DNA of 64,000 bases from Vibrio splendidus. GTDB lineage: Bacteria; Pseudomonadota; Gammaproteobacteria; Enterobacterales; Vibrionaceae. The notes beneath the pieces are model-generated. The model made no database searches and had not been told where the DNA came from. It saw only the letters and a list, made by a program, of their open reading frames with translations. Of this stretch, positions 27,369-36,952 are shown piece after piece. The translations under genes were made by a program, and so were the position numbers. The stretch lies in contig NZ_LNRF01000002.1 of the NCBI RefSeq assembly GCF_001557875.1, forward strand, positions 186,001 to 250,000, written 5' to 3'. Each line of letters opens with the position of its first letter. Position 1 is the first letter of the stretch.

Positions 27369-27476
27369 ATGTGGTATTTATGTTGGGTATTGGGCGTCTT
27401 GCTCGCCTGCGCGTTTGGAATCATTAATGCGCTGTGGTTAGAGCACACCGACGTTCTCGATGAACAAAACGAATAA
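27369..27476 (+). CDS. cydX: Cytochrome bd small subunit CydX
   Basis: A 35-residue gene, easily missed because of its size. It begins MWYLCWVLGVLLACAFGI, matching the CydX pattern of E. coli (MWYFAW then a single helix and an LEH motif). Here NALWLEHTD follows the helix. TAGGAGGATAACCT supplies a strong ribosome-binding site. CydX stabilises the heme environment of CydAB. Its presence shows a complete cydABX operon. Confidence 0.95.
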   Translation: MWYLCWVLGVLLACAFGIINALWLEHTDVLDEQNE

Positions 27477-27540
27477 AGCTGATCGGTAAAGTTACTAACA
27501 ACTGTTAACTCGATCGCAAGCTAACTACTTAAAATAACTG

Positions 27541-27612
27541 AAAGTCCTCACTTAATGCGATGCCTGCGATTTCAAATATTGCCGATATGAGTGTTAATGA
27601 GGACTTTTTCTT
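27541..27612 (+). terminator. Terminator of the cydABX operon
   Basis: AAAGTCCTCA (27541-27550) pairs with TGAGGACTTT (27598-27607); TTAA blocks just inside extend the stem past one bulge. A T-rich run follows. The enclosed 47 nt can fold further. Confidence 0.7.
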
Positions 27613-27783
27613 TTCGCATCTAATTTCACGTACTTAGCCTCGCCCTTTTTCGAAAATCGGCGTCTCAAATGGCTAAGTTGAACGTTAAGTTGGTGCCTAT
27701 CATCGATTAAGTAGCTTTCCCCATAAACTGACCTTGCTTTAACAACTCTATAAGCTAGCTGATTTATGCGGTATGGAAAAACA
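27613..27783. other. Intergenic spacer between cydX and ybiT terminators
   Basis: The gap from cydX to ybiT is 398 bp and consists of the two terminators and this AT-rich spacer. I see no ORF or RNA gene in it. Confidence 0.5.
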
Positions 27784-27819
27784 AAAGGCCTCTCTCTTAT
27801 TGCTAAGAGAGAGGCCTTT
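27784..27819 (-). terminator. Terminator of ybiT
   Basis: A perfect 16-bp stem, AAAGGCCTCTCTCTTA (27784-27799) with its complement at 27804-27819, has a 4-nt loop and is followed on the minus strand by TTTTGTTTTT. This is one of the strongest hairpins in the window. Confidence 0.9.
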
Positions 27820-27874
27820 CTAATTTTGAATACGTACTAACGTGTTGCTACGTATTAACTCTCGCTACACGATA

Positions 27875-29458
27875 TTAGCCGCGTGCTTTTAAGAATTCAG
27901 CGTAAGTACCGCGGAAATCGTTGATCTTGCCATCTTTGATTTCAAGGATACGAGTTGCAAGCGAGTCTACGAATACACGGTCGTGAGATACGAAGAACAA
28001 TGTGCCTTTGTAGTTCTCAAGAGCTAAGTTAAGCGCTTCGATAGATTCCATATCCATGTGGTTTGTTGGCTCATCCATTAGAAGGATGTTTGGTTTATGC
28101 ATCATGATCTTACCAAGAAGCATACGACCTTGTTCACCACCAGAGATAACCTTTACAGATTTCTTAATGTCGTCTTGACCAAACAACATACGACCTAGGA
28201 AACCACGTACAACTTGCTCGTCTTCGCCTTCTTGGCGCCATTGGCTCATCCAATCAAACAGGTTCATGTCTGTCTCGAAATCGTGTGCGTGATCTTGAGC
28301 ATAGTAACCGATGTTTGAGTTTTCAGACCACTTGTACTCACCAGTGCGAGGCTCAAGAGCGCCAGCTAGTGTGTTAAGCAGTGTAGTTTTACCCACGCCG
28401 TTCTCACCGATGATAGCAACACGCTCACCTACTTCGAAAATACCGTCGAACTTGTTGTATAGGTCTTCTTCAAAACCTTGAGATAGGTTTTCAACCACAA
28501 GTGCGTTACGGAATAGCTCTTTAGACTGTTCGAAACGGATGAACGGGTTTTGACGGCTAGACGCTTTAACTTCGTCTAGTTGGATCTTATCGATCTGCTT
28601 AGCACGAGACGTTGCTTGCTTCGCTTTAGATGCGTTAGCAGAGAAACGAGATACGAACGTTTGAAGTTCAGCAATTTGTGCTTTCTTCTTAGCGTTATCA
28701 GACAATAGGCGCTCACGAGCTTGAGTCGCAGCTGTCATGTACTCATCGTAGTTACCTGGGAATAGACGAAGTTCGCCGTAATCAAGGTCAGCCATGTGTG
28801 TACAAACAGAGTTTAGGAAGTGACGGTCGTGCGAAATGATGATCATTGTGCAGTTACGTTGGTTTAGCGTATCTTCCAACCACTTAATGGTGTCCATGTC
28901 CAGGTTGTTCGTTGGTTCGTCAAGAAGCATGATATGCGGGTCTGCAAACAGTACTTGAGACAATAGAACACGAAGTTTCCAACCCGGTGCTACTTCGCTC
29001 ATCAGACCGAAGTGCATTGACTCTTCAATACCTACAGCAAGAAGAAGCTCACCCGCTTTAGCTTCTGCCATGTAGCCGTCCATTTCAGCGAACTGAACTT
29101 CAAGGTCAGCCACCTTCATGCCGTCTTCTTCGCTCATTTCTGGCAAAGAGTAAATGCGGTCACGCTCTTGCTTAATAGCCCAAAGCTCTTTGTGACCCAT
29201 GATAACTGTGTCGATTACCGTGAATTCTTCGTAAGCAAATTGGTCTTGGTTTAGCTTAGCAACGCGCTCGTTTGGATCGTAGCTTACGTTACCAGCACTT
29301 GGCTCAAGTTCACCAGATAGGATCTTCATGAACGTCGATTTACCACAGCCATTCGCGCCGATTAAACCGTAGCGATTGCCTTCGCCGAACTTAACTGAAA
29401 TATTTTCGAAAAGTGGCTTAGCGCCGAATTGTTGGGTGATATTTGCTGTGGAGATCAA
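27875..29458 (-). CDS. ybiT: ABC-F ribosome-associated ATPase YbiT
   Basis: 527 residues with two ABC cassettes and no membrane segments. The first Walker A is GANGCGKST (about 34-42) and the second GENGVGKTT (about 350-358). The signatures are [14 protein letters not shown] (degenerate) and ISGGEQGRM, and both Walker B motifs are [20 protein letters not shown]. Length and linker match YbiT among the four E. coli ABC-F proteins, which act at the ribosomal E site. The start is TTG at 29458 with AAGGTAA 8 nt upstream. It is a single-gene transcript. Confidence 0.9.
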   Translation of the reverse strand: MISTANITQQFGAKPLFENISVKFGEGNRYGLIGANGCGKSTFMKILSGELEPSAGNVSYDPNERVAKLNQDQFAYEEFTVIDTVIMGHKELWAIKQERDRIYSLPEMSEEDGMKVADLEVQFAEMDGYMAEAKAGELLLAVGIEESMHFGLMSEVAPGWKLRVLLSQVLFADPHIMLLDEPTNNLDMDTIKWLEDTLNQRNCTMIIISHDRHFLNSVCTHMADLDYGELRLFPGNYDEYMTAATQARERLLSDNAKKKAQIAELQTFVSRFSANASKAKQATSRAKQIDKIQLDEVKASSRQNPFIRFEQSKELFRNALVVENLSQGFEEDLYNKFDGIFEVGERVAIIGENGVGKTTLLNTLAGALEPRTGEYKWSENSNIGYYAQDHAHDFETDMNLFDWMSQWRQEGEDEQVVRGFLGRMLFGQDDIKKSVKVISGGEQGRMLLGKIMMHKPNILLMDEPTNHMDMESIEALNLALENYKGTLFFVSHDRVFVDSLATRILEIKDGKINDFRGTYAEFLKARG

Positions 29459-29909
29459 TGCCGTTACCTTTTTAATGTGAAAAACGCCGCAACGTTACTT
29501 GTTCAGGGCTTTAACTGCAAGTATTGATTGCAATTACTGACCATTAAGTGAGTGATAACCTAGCCAAATCATAGTTTGAGCTGACTCACATTTTTGATTT
29601 TCTATTTATCGAAGAAAAGCCGTCGGTTTTCAGGGGAAACAAAATATCGAACAGCGACCTATAATGGGCGGTATATAACGTCCCAAATCATGCCAACCAT
29701 TGAATATATCGTATGCTTATTGGCCATAGTAAAATCAACCCAATCATAGCAACAATATACATAGGCAAGACTAGCCTAATCCCTGACAGTTTCATGACAA
29801 AATTGGTCGAAACAGGAATAAAGTACTTGCCCCCGATACGGAGTTGGATTTCACAAAGTAAGATTATCTAACTATAGTAATCCTAACCTCATAATTCTAA
29901 GAGACTTTT
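29459..29909. other. Intergenic region with one tiny hydrophobic ORF on the minus strand
   Basis: These 451 bp hold the divergent promoters of ybiT and the membrane ATPase gene. A minus-strand ATG at 29795 opens a 35-codon frame ending at 29688 (MKLSGIRLVLPMYIVAMIGL then LLWP and a basic tail), which would make a single-helix membrane peptide. It has no visible ribosome-binding site, so I do not call it a gene. Confidence 0.25.
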
Positions 29910-32255
29910 ATGCGTTCACTATCGCGCTTCTTAATCTTCACTTTGGCCATTCTCTCATGGCCTAGTCATGCCAACTTGGAATATGACTTACAGTCTCAGC
30001 CGCAGGTGTCCAACACTGCTGTTGATCTGGATAAGCGTATTGATTCCCTACCCGACCCCCTCTTTATGGAACAGTCGGACAGGCGGCAAGTCAACATTTT
30101 GCTTGCCGAAGTTCTGCGAGTTCAAAAACAGGAAATCAAAACCTTCGAGCAACAGCTAAAAGCCTACAGAGGTAACAACGACGCCGACCAATGGTTCTCC
30201 GTTCAAACCAGTTACGTCACGCTGAATAGTTTGAACGTAAGTAAACAGCACCTTTTAGAGCAGACCAACTCTGCGAACAAAGAGCGCTTAACCGGTTTTG
30301 GACCCTACGGTGTCACCCAGTTTAAGCAAGAGTGGGACTTAACCAAACTCAATATTGAGTATCTTGTTTATTTCCAAATTCGTAGCTTTAAAGCACTTGT
30401 TCAAGACATCTTTATTTCTCCAGTGCCTGTGATTGGTGCCTCATTAAAAGTGTTATTCATCTACTTCGGTTTAGTGTGGTGGCTTGCCAACAGCACTCGC
30501 TTGATTGAGTTGTTTCGAATTAACTTTCTTGAAGCAAAAACGAATCCTCCTTTTCTGGTTCGTGTGATTTGGTATATCAGCCGCGCTGATCACGCGATTG
30601 CTTGGTTAATTGCCATCACTCTTTCTTTGAGAGTGCTTTCTAGCATCTCTAGCTTGCAGCATCTGATTTTCCTCGAGATCTTCACGTGGTGGATCCTAGG
30701 TGGTTCGATTGCCATCAGCTTTATTCTTGAACTTGCTTACCGCTTGGGTCGTACATCTAATAAAGACGTGATAGCGCTTCGCCTGTCGACTATTCGCCGT
30801 TATGTATGGAGCTTCATTGTTGCGGGTGTGACTCTGCAAATTTCGAGTATTACATTAGGAAAAGGTACTATCTATAGTTGGATCTACAGCGCTCTGTTCT
30901 TTTGGTTTGTACTGGTGACCATTTCGGTACTTAGATTATGGCGAGCGAAAGTTTTTGATACGCTGCAACACATCTCCGATCGTCCGGTATGGGTTAATTG
31001 GGCAGTGAACCGCAAAGAAACTTTCCTACTCAATATACTTGCGACGGCAATTGGCATCGTATGGTTGAGCGTGTATAGCTTCCAACATCGAATTATGGCA
31101 GTGCTATCCAATTACACGCTGTTTAGCCAAGCCTTGGCGTATCTGTTTAGAATCGAAGTGGCTAAGCAGTCTGATCTTGATAAAAATCAGCAAAACTTGG
31201 TTCGAATCAAAGGCGATCAAACCTATGAATACATTCTGCCAGGTAATATCGACAGCACGCTAATCGATTACGCAGGTGACGAAGTTAAGCAACTGTCTCG
31301 CTACTTGATGTCGGACAGCCCTGCTATTTGTATTGTGTCAGGCGAACGTGGTGTAGGCGCGACAACCCTGCTTTATACTTTACTGCACAAAGTTTCTAAC
31401 GCAGAGCCTGTCTATGTGAGTTGTCCTTACGCGGGTTACCAAGAGCTTTTAGCGCATCTGGCCGTTAGTATTGGTTTGGAAGAAGAAGCCACTGAGATTC
31501 AAATCTTGGCGCATTTACGTAAGAGCAATACGACTTACCTGATTGCGATTGATAACGCGCAACGACTGGTGAAACCAATGGTGGGCGGCCTGTCTGATTT
31601 GATTCGTTTAACCAACCTTCTACGTCGCTCTAAAAAGAACCACCGTGTCGTGATATCGATCGCCAAATCAAGCTGGCGATTTGTGGATAGAGCGCGTGGC
31701 GAACGTTTGCTGTTTGACTTGGTGTGTTTCCTTCCGCGTTGGACAGAGAAACAAGTGGGTGAACTTCTAAATAGCCGTATCAATACGGAGCTTGAGAAGC
31801 CGTTGTCTTTTGATGGCTTAGTGGTGCCTAAACAGTGGGACCAAGATGATATGAGCGAAGAAGAACGCGCACGCCAAGGTTTCTATCGAATTTTGTGGCA
31901 CTACTCTGATGGCAACCCTACCGTTGCGCTGCGGTTCTTCCGACTCTCTTTGAACCGAAATAAAGAGACAGATCAAGCGGTGGTGCGTCTTTTCCATGTT
32001 CCTGAAGCTCAGGAGTTAGAGAATATGCCAAAACCAATGCTGGCTGTATTGCGTTCTATCGTACAACTAGAAATCGCTTCGCCAGAAGTGTTGTCTGAAT
32101 GTACACAACTGAGCACGGCGGAGATAACAGGGATTCTGCGTTACTTTGAAAGCCGTGGTTATATTGGTTGGCATGAAGAAAAGGCTCGAATTTCTGAGCA
32201 CTGGTTCCGCCATATTACGAACGTTCTCGACCGTCAACATCTACTGGTGAAGTAA
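29910..32255 (+). CDS. Exported/membrane P-loop ATPase-like protein with a degenerate Walker A, paired with MscS
   Basis: 781 residues. A signal peptide (1-21, SHA) leads to a periplasmic helical region (about 22-165). About six membrane helices follow (roughly 170-192, 227-247, 255-277, 297-315, 322-343, 371-390). A cytosolic AAA/STAND-like domain comes next, with GERGVGATT at 478-486 where the usual Lys is Ala484, and a Walker B YLIAIDNAQRL (Asp548). The C-terminal 60 residues look like a winged helix (STAEITGILRYFESRGYIGW). The MscS-like gene starts 1 nt after its stop, so the two form an operon. I know no named family for the whole architecture. ATP hydrolysis may be lost; nucleotide sensing that gates the channel is a guess. 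Confidence 0.7.
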   Translation: MRSLSRFLIFTLAILSWPSHANLEYDLQSQPQVSNTAVDLDKRIDSLPDPLFMEQSDRRQVNILLAEVLRVQKQEIKTFEQQLKAYRGNNDADQWFSVQTSYVTLNSLNVSKQHLLEQTNSANKERLTGFGPYGVTQFKQEWDLTKLNIEYLVYFQIRSFKALVQDIFISPVPVIGASLKVLFIYFGLVWWLANSTRLIELFRINFLEAKTNPPFLVRVIWYISRADHAIAWLIAITLSLRVLSSISSLQHLIFLEIFTWWILGGSIAISFILELAYRLGRTSNKDVIALRLSTIRRYVWSFIVAGVTLQISSITLGKGTIYSWIYSALFFWFVLVTISVLRLWRAKVFDTLQHISDRPVWVNWAVNRKETFLLNILATAIGIVWLSVYSFQHRIMAVLSNYTLFSQALAYLFRIEVAKQSDLDKNQQNLVRIKGDQTYEYILPGNIDSTLIDYAGDEVKQLSRYLMSDSPAICIVSGERGVGATTLLYTLLHKVSNAEPVYVSCPYAGYQELLAHLAVSIGLEEEATEIQILAHLRKSNTTYLIAIDNAQRLVKPMVGGLSDLIRLTNLLRRSKKNHRVVISIAKSSWRFVDRARGERLLFDLVCFLPRWTEKQVGELLNSRINTELEKPLSFDGLVVPKQWDQDDMSEEERARQGFYRILWHYSDGNPTVALRFFRLSLNRNKETDQAVVRLFHVPEAQELENMPKPMLAVLRSIVQLEIASPEVLSECTQLSTAEITGILRYFESRGYIGWHEEKARISEHWFRHITNVLDRQHLLVK

Positions 32256-32256
32256 A

Positions 32257-33144
32257 ATGAAGAAGTTATTTATCCTACTATTTGTTGGCTTGGCAAGTGC
32301 CGTCAGTTTCCCGACCTTTGCGACGGAAGAGTTAGCTAACGTAGAAAACATCTCTAAAATAGCAAGCCTCGTGCGATGGAGCGGTGTGTTCTTCTCCATG
32401 ATCGTTATTGCCGCAATGTGGTTATTGCTAAAGTTCATCAACTCGTTAGTGACTAGCTTTGGTAGTCAGTTCGTGCAGTATCGAATGCTACTACAAAAAC
32501 TGCAGTCGTTTACTCAGTTCTTCATCTATGTGAGCACCGGTCTTATCGTGTTCATGATGAGCTTTAGAATCAACGACCAAATACTGGCCTTGATTGGTGG
32601 TACCCTCGCTGTGTCAGTCGGATTTGCGCTTAAAGATTTGGCGGCATCATTCATCGCGGGTATTACGGTGATGATTGATAGACCGTTCCAAGTTGGTGAC
32701 CGCGTCACGTTTGAGGGTAACTACGGCGACATCATTACTATCGGTTTACGTTCGGTACGAATGAGAACCCTGAATGACGACATCATTACCATTCCGAACA
32801 ACAAATTCTTAAATGAAGTGACGACCAGTGGTAATTACGGTGCGTTGGACATGCAGGTAGTGATTCCGTTTTACGTCGGTATGAATGAAGACATCACCCT
32901 AGCCCGCGACCTGATTCAAGAAGCGGCGTCTTCAAGTCGTTACATCCACTTGCCGAAGCCGGTAACGGTTTTGGTTAAACAGACGATTACTGATAACTAT
33001 CTTGCGATACAGCTAACCTGTAAGGCTTATGTAGTGGATACTGCGTATGAGAAGCTATTTGAAACCGACATTACCTTGCGCGTGATGAAAGAGTTTAAGA
33101 AGCACAACATCAACCCATCGAAGATTTCAGTGGCAGCGCATTAA
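32257..33144 (+). CDS. Small mechanosensitive channel, MscS family
   Basis: 295 residues. An apparent signal peptide (MKKLFILLFVGLASAVS, cleavage near FATEE) precedes three helices at about 40-61, 85-105 and 110-140. The last has the MscS pore pattern GGTLAVSVGFALKDLAASFI, with Gly/Ala packing. The beta-domain motif RPFQVGDRV and IPNNKFL follow, then the C-terminal alpha/beta domain. Family members open under membrane tension to release solutes. It is translated right after the membrane ATPase-like protein, which suggests regulation by or with that protein. Confidence 0.9.
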   Translation: MKKLFILLFVGLASAVSFPTFATEELANVENISKIASLVRWSGVFFSMIVIAAMWLLLKFINSLVTSFGSQFVQYRMLLQKLQSFTQFFIYVSTGLIVFMMSFRINDQILALIGGTLAVSVGFALKDLAASFIAGITVMIDRPFQVGDRVTFEGNYGDIITIGLRSVRMRTLNDDIITIPNNKFLNEVTTSGNYGALDMQVVIPFYVGMNEDITLARDLIQEAASSSRYIHLPKPVTVLVKQTITDNYLAIQLTCKAYVVDTAYEKLFETDITLRVMKEFKKHNINPSKISVAAH

Positions 33145-33194
33145 ACTCGGCTAACGCGAAGCTCGTCTTTATATCAAATTGATTAGTCACAAAT

Positions 33195-33244
33195 AAAAAC
33201 ACCTCCAGCAACTTATGATCAAAGATGCGGAGGTGTTTTTTGTA
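33195..33244. terminator. Bidirectional terminator between mscS and the histidine kinase gene
   Basis: AAAAACACCTCC (33195-33206) pairs perfectly over 12 bp with GGAGGTGTTTTT (33229-33240), with T-runs on either strand. Confidence 0.8.
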
Positions 33245-33265
33245 AGCTTTGTACTCTATATCTCG

Positions 33266-33305
33266 ATTAAAGAATTAAAGAATTAAAGAATTAAAGAATT
33301 AAAGG
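33266..33305. repeat. Five tandem 8-bp units (ATTAAAGA) at the kinase gene 3' end
   Basis: Units start at 33266, 33274, 33282, 33290 and 33298; the last ends in G instead of A. The kinase stop codon (33299-33301) lies in the fifth unit. Copy-number change would alter only the region after the stop, not the reading frame. Confidence 0.85.
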
Positions 33306-35326
33306 TTAGACACCAGTAACTGTGGCGTGGCTTTTTGTTGGAGGTAGATACTAAAGCGACTTCCCTTGCCTACCTCAGATTCAACTCGGATCTCGCCACC
33401 CGTTTGGCTCAAGATACTTTGAGAGACTGACAACCCTAACCCCGTACCATCACGTTTAGTGGTATAGAAAGGCGAGAAAATGCGTTTCAGTTGTTCTTCC
33501 TTAATACCGCAGCCTTCATCTTGAACATGAACGATAGCGCCATGGGACACACCATTTTCAACCCAGTCTTCACTAGAAATAGTTAACGTACCCTGACCGT
33601 CCATTGCATGAATCGCGTTCATTTGTAGGTTAACCAGAATCTGTAGCAATTGATTTCGGTTCACTTCGACTGAGGTTTTAGCATTCAGTTGTGATACGTA
33701 CACAATGCCTTTCTTCTTAGCGCCTGTTTTTACAAGCGTAATACTTTCATCGACAATTGGATTGATATGTTGCCACGTAATTGCGTCTTGTACGCCGCCG
33801 TGACGGCTGTATTGAAGCAGGCTTCGTGTGATGTTTCGAATTCGGTCAATCTGCTCCATGATCGCGTGGACTTCCTCATCTACACGGCTCACTTCATCGC
33901 CCAGTTCAAACTTCATCAGTTCAACGTTGCCAAGAATCACGGCGGTTGGGTTATTGATCTCATGAGCAATGCCTGCCGTTAATTCACCTAACGCGGCCAG
34001 TTTTTCATTGACCACCAGCTTATCTCTGGCTTGATTGAGAAGCTTGATGTGCAGTTCGAGCTCTTCGGTTTTCTCTTTCAAACTCGCGGTACGAGAATGC
34101 ACTTTGCACTCAAGTTCAGATGCCGCTTGTTGAATCTCTTGGTTACGCTCATGCAGTAGATCCAACATCTTGTCGAATTGTTTAGCGAGCAGTGTCAGTT
34201 CGTGTTGATCATCCAAACCTAGTGTACCAATTCGCTTGTCTTGCCCCATCTGTACTAGCTTCACCACTTTATGAATGCGTTCAATTGGGTTGAAAAGATC
34301 ACGCGCACCACGGTGAACGATCAAACCGGATGCCAACAACAGCAACACGATGGTAATGCTGATTTCACCAAGGTTGGTCAAGTAGGTTTCTATCAGCGGC
34401 CAAATCAAATAACCGGTGTAAAGCATGCCAATCACATTATTAAACTGGTCATGGATTGGTTGGTAAGCCGTGATATACCAAGCATCGTAAACATACGCTC
34501 GATCTAGCCACTCTTTACCTTCATTTAAAACTTTTGAGTGAACCTCATTAGAAACACGAGTACCAATTGCGCGCCCAGCTTGTTCTTCACTGCTTAAAGG
34601 TACATTGGTACTGACGCGAAGGTCATCGAGAAAGACCGTGACCGTACCTATATGACGATTAAAGCCTTCTCTTTTTGGGTAGATAAGATTACTAATTTGG
34701 TCGACTAGTTGAGTACTGTTATTAAGTAAGATCCCGCCATCCAGAAAACCAATCACATGATCACGTTCATCTTTTATGGATACAACGGTTCGGCTTACCA
34801 GTCCGCGAGTCTCAACTTCTTGCCCATTGAGCATCGGAACTTCCGCTTTTTTAGCGAGGTCACTATCGAGGTAGTTGAGTTCGTTACGGCTTAACACGCT
34901 GAAAAACGAAGACTTGTGAGTTAAATTTAGATATTCGAGTTTCTTAGCCATACTCTCGACACTGCGCCAGCGTAGAAAGTCGAGTTCATAACGAGATTTG
35001 TTTTCAGACACCCATCTCGTTAGCTCTTCGTGTGAAAGATCGCTCGCCAGTTTGGTTTGAAAGTTATAAGACTCGGCAAACGCTCGAACGTTGTATGCTT
35101 GCTGATTTTGAATTAGGTGGATACTGTTGTCGGCAACATCTAAACGCTCATCGACATCAATCAAAGCGCCCTGCCACGTGTAATGAACAGACCAATACAA
35201 TGTGATAGCCACAAGCGCACATAAAGTCAGAATGATCGGAGCAGATGTTAGGAACAATAAGCGGTAACGCACCATGGTTTTGAATCGGAACGTCCACTTT
35301 GACCACCAATGACGTCTAATCGGCAT
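33299..35326 (-). CDS. Sensor histidine kinase with periplasmic Cache-type domain
   Basis: 675 residues. A first membrane helix at about 25-47, a long periplasmic sensor region (about 48-315, Cache-like), a second helix near 322-342 and a HAMP segment lead to a coiled coil. The H-box is LTAGIAHEINNPTAV. The ATPase domain has NLQMNAIHAM (N-box), DEGCGIKEE (G1), FSPFYTTK and GTGLGLSVSQSI. It should autophosphorylate on the His and pass phosphate to the sigma-54 regulator, whose gene overlaps its start by 11 nt. The neighbouring tup-mob-moe operon and shared fdh motifs suggest it senses something linked to formate metabolism or W/Mo supply; the ligand is unknown. Confidence 0.88.
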   Translation of the reverse strand: MPIRRHWWSKWTFRFKTMVRYRLLFLTSAPIILTLCALVAITLYWSVHYTWQGALIDVDERLDVADNSIHLIQNQQAYNVRAFAESYNFQTKLASDLSHEELTRWVSENKSRYELDFLRWRSVESMAKKLEYLNLTHKSSFFSVLSRNELNYLDSDLAKKAEVPMLNGQEVETRGLVSRTVVSIKDERDHVIGFLDGGILLNNSTQLVDQISNLIYPKREGFNRHIGTVTVFLDDLRVSTNVPLSSEEQAGRAIGTRVSNEVHSKVLNEGKEWLDRAYVYDAWYITAYQPIHDQFNNVIGMLYTGYLIWPLIETYLTNLGEISITIVLLLLASGLIVHRGARDLFNPIERIHKVVKLVQMGQDKRIGTLGLDDQHELTLLAKQFDKMLDLLHERNQEIQQAASELECKVHSRTASLKEKTEELELHIKLLNQARDKLVVNEKLAALGELTAGIAHEINNPTAVILGNVELMKFELGDEVSRVDEEVHAIMEQIDRIRNITRSLLQYSRHGGVQDAITWQHINPIVDESITLVKTGAKKKGIVYVSQLNAKTSVEVNRNQLLQILVNLQMNAIHAMDGQGTLTISSEDWVENGVSHGAIVHVQDEGCGIKEEQLKRIFSPFYTTKRDGTGLGLSVSQSILSQTGGEIRVESEVGKGSRFSIYLQQKATPQLLVSNL

Positions 35327-36779
35327 ATTCAGAGCCTTCTGTGTTCCAATCTTTGTATTTACGCTCTAGCGTTTTACGTGCCACGCCAAGATCTCTCGCA
35401 GCAGCCGACTTATTACCATCATGGAAACTAACAAGCTGTTCTATATGAGATTTTTCCACTTCTTTGAGTGTCCAAGTGTTTGGGTAACCCTCGGCAACAT
35501 CTGCATTATTCAAGTTTGGCATTTCTGCTCCATGTGACACCGTCACTGAAATATTAGCCGGTACAGGATCGCCATTAATCTCGCGCCAGTAGTGTGCTGG
35601 TGGCTTGTCTAAAAGAATGCATCGTTCGACTAAGTTTTTAAGCTCACGAATATTCCCTGGCCATTCGTATTCGTTCATGGCCAATATATCTTCATGTGCC
35701 CAGTTAGGAACAGGCAAGCCCAGTTCGCTTGATAAAAGACGAGTAAAATATGGAACAAGCTCAATTAAATCTGATGGACGCTCTCTCAATGGCACAACAT
35801 CAATCTTAAGTACATTAAGTCGGTAGAATAGATCGCGACGGAAGTGCCCTTTATCGACCTCTTCCTGAAGGTTTCGGTTGGTCGCTGCTACAACGCGTAC
35901 ATCCACAGAGATCTCTTTCTCACTACCAACAGGACGAATGGTTCTTTGTTCTAACACACGTAGTAGCGCTGCTTGCATTGGCAGCGGCATCTCACCGATT
36001 TCATCAAGGAACAATGTGCCACCACTTGCGACTCTAAATAGGCCTTCTCTATTTTTCTTAGCACCAGTAAAGGCACCAGACGTATGGCCAAACAATTCAC
36101 TTTCTAAAAGCTCAGGAGCGATAGCTCCACAGTTGATTGGCACAAATGGTCCTGTTCGTTTGCTGGCTTCATGCACGCCACGAGCAACTAACTCTTTACC
36201 CGTCCCCGACTCGCCTTCGATTAACACCGATGCTCTTGATGGTGCGAATTGACTGATGAGTTGCTTAAGTTGTTTGGTTTTATCTGAGTTGCCGATCAGT
36301 TCCGTTTTGATATGACGGCTAACATCGCGCTTCAACGCGTATTGCATTCTTTGGTCTAGGCGCTTGTCCATGCAGCGAAGTACTGCTTTTATCATCTGTT
36401 CCAAATTGAAAGGCTTCAAAATGAAATCAGAGGCGCCAAGCTTAAGTGCAGATATGGTCATTTCGAGATCAGCGTAACCCGTCATGAAAATTACGTCGGC
36501 GCGTTTGTCGGCGTCGTTGAATACCTCTTCCCATTCAATACCAGAGCGACCTGGGAGGTTGATATCAAGCACGATCAAATCGAAGTGCTCGTTGCAGCGT
36601 AGAACTTCAGCTTCTTCTACGGAACCGGCACTGGATACCTTGCCAAAATACTTACCTAGTGCTTTCTTAAGAATAGCCTGCATACCAATTTCATCGTCAA
36701 CCACCAAGACAGAAAATGCCTGATATTGAGTCAATGTGTTGGAGTTGAGGTTAGAAGCGCTTGAACTAGGTAAAGACAT
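35316..36779 (-). CDS. Sigma-54-dependent response regulator (NtrC type)
   Basis: 487 residues from the ATG at 36779; the frame extends to a TTG at 36845, but that would add a non-homologous tail. The receiver domain has VLVVDDE and the phospho-Asp in LIVLDINLPG. The AAA+ domain has Walker A GESGTGKE, the sigma-54 contact loop GAFTGA and FLDEIGEMPL. The Fis-type HTH is NKSAAARDLGVARKTLERKY. It would activate sigma-54 promoters once phosphorylated by the adjacent kinase. Palindromes just upstream of its own start and upstream of fdh genes are its likely binding sites, implying control of tupABC and formate dehydrogenase. Confidence 0.9.
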   Translation of the reverse strand: MSLPSSSASNLNSNTLTQYQAFSVLVVDDEIGMQAILKKALGKYFGKVSSAGSVEEAEVLRCNEHFDLIVLDINLPGRSGIEWEEVFNDADKRADVIFMTGYADLEMTISALKLGASDFILKPFNLEQMIKAVLRCMDKRLDQRMQYALKRDVSRHIKTELIGNSDKTKQLKQLISQFAPSRASVLIEGESGTGKELVARGVHEASKRTGPFVPINCGAIAPELLESELFGHTSGAFTGAKKNREGLFRVASGGTLFLDEIGEMPLPMQAALLRVLEQRTIRPVGSEKEISVDVRVVAATNRNLQEEVDKGHFRRDLFYRLNVLKIDVVPLRERPSDLIELVPYFTRLLSSELGLPVPNWAHEDILAMNEYEWPGNIRELKNLVERCILLDKPPAHYWREINGDPVPANISVTVSHGAEMPNLNNADVAEGYPNTWTLKEVEKSHIEQLVSFHDGNKSAAARDLGVARKTLERKYKDWNTEGSEYAD

Positions 36780-36803
36780 AATGATCAGCCGATAGGGAAA
36801 GTT

Positions 36804-36862
36804 GGGACAGAGTGTACCAATTAACCTTTTACGCAACAGGGTCAATGTGCGACATTTTGTCC
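36804..36862. promoter_or_regulatory. Two candidate activator sites between the response regulator gene and tupA
   Basis: GGGACA-GAG-TGTACC at 36804-36818 and GACA-TTT-TGTCC at 36851-36862 are spaced 45 bp centre to centre. They lie 169 and 124 bp upstream of the predicted tupA start site and in the leader of the divergent regulator gene, so they could also give autoregulation. Confidence 0.55.
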
Positions 36863-36952
36863 TAGCTCATGTTTTGTTTTAATTTATGGGGTCAAATGAC
36901 GCAGTTTCGTTCGAAATAACAGCAATTTAATGAGATCTGATGCATGATTTAT

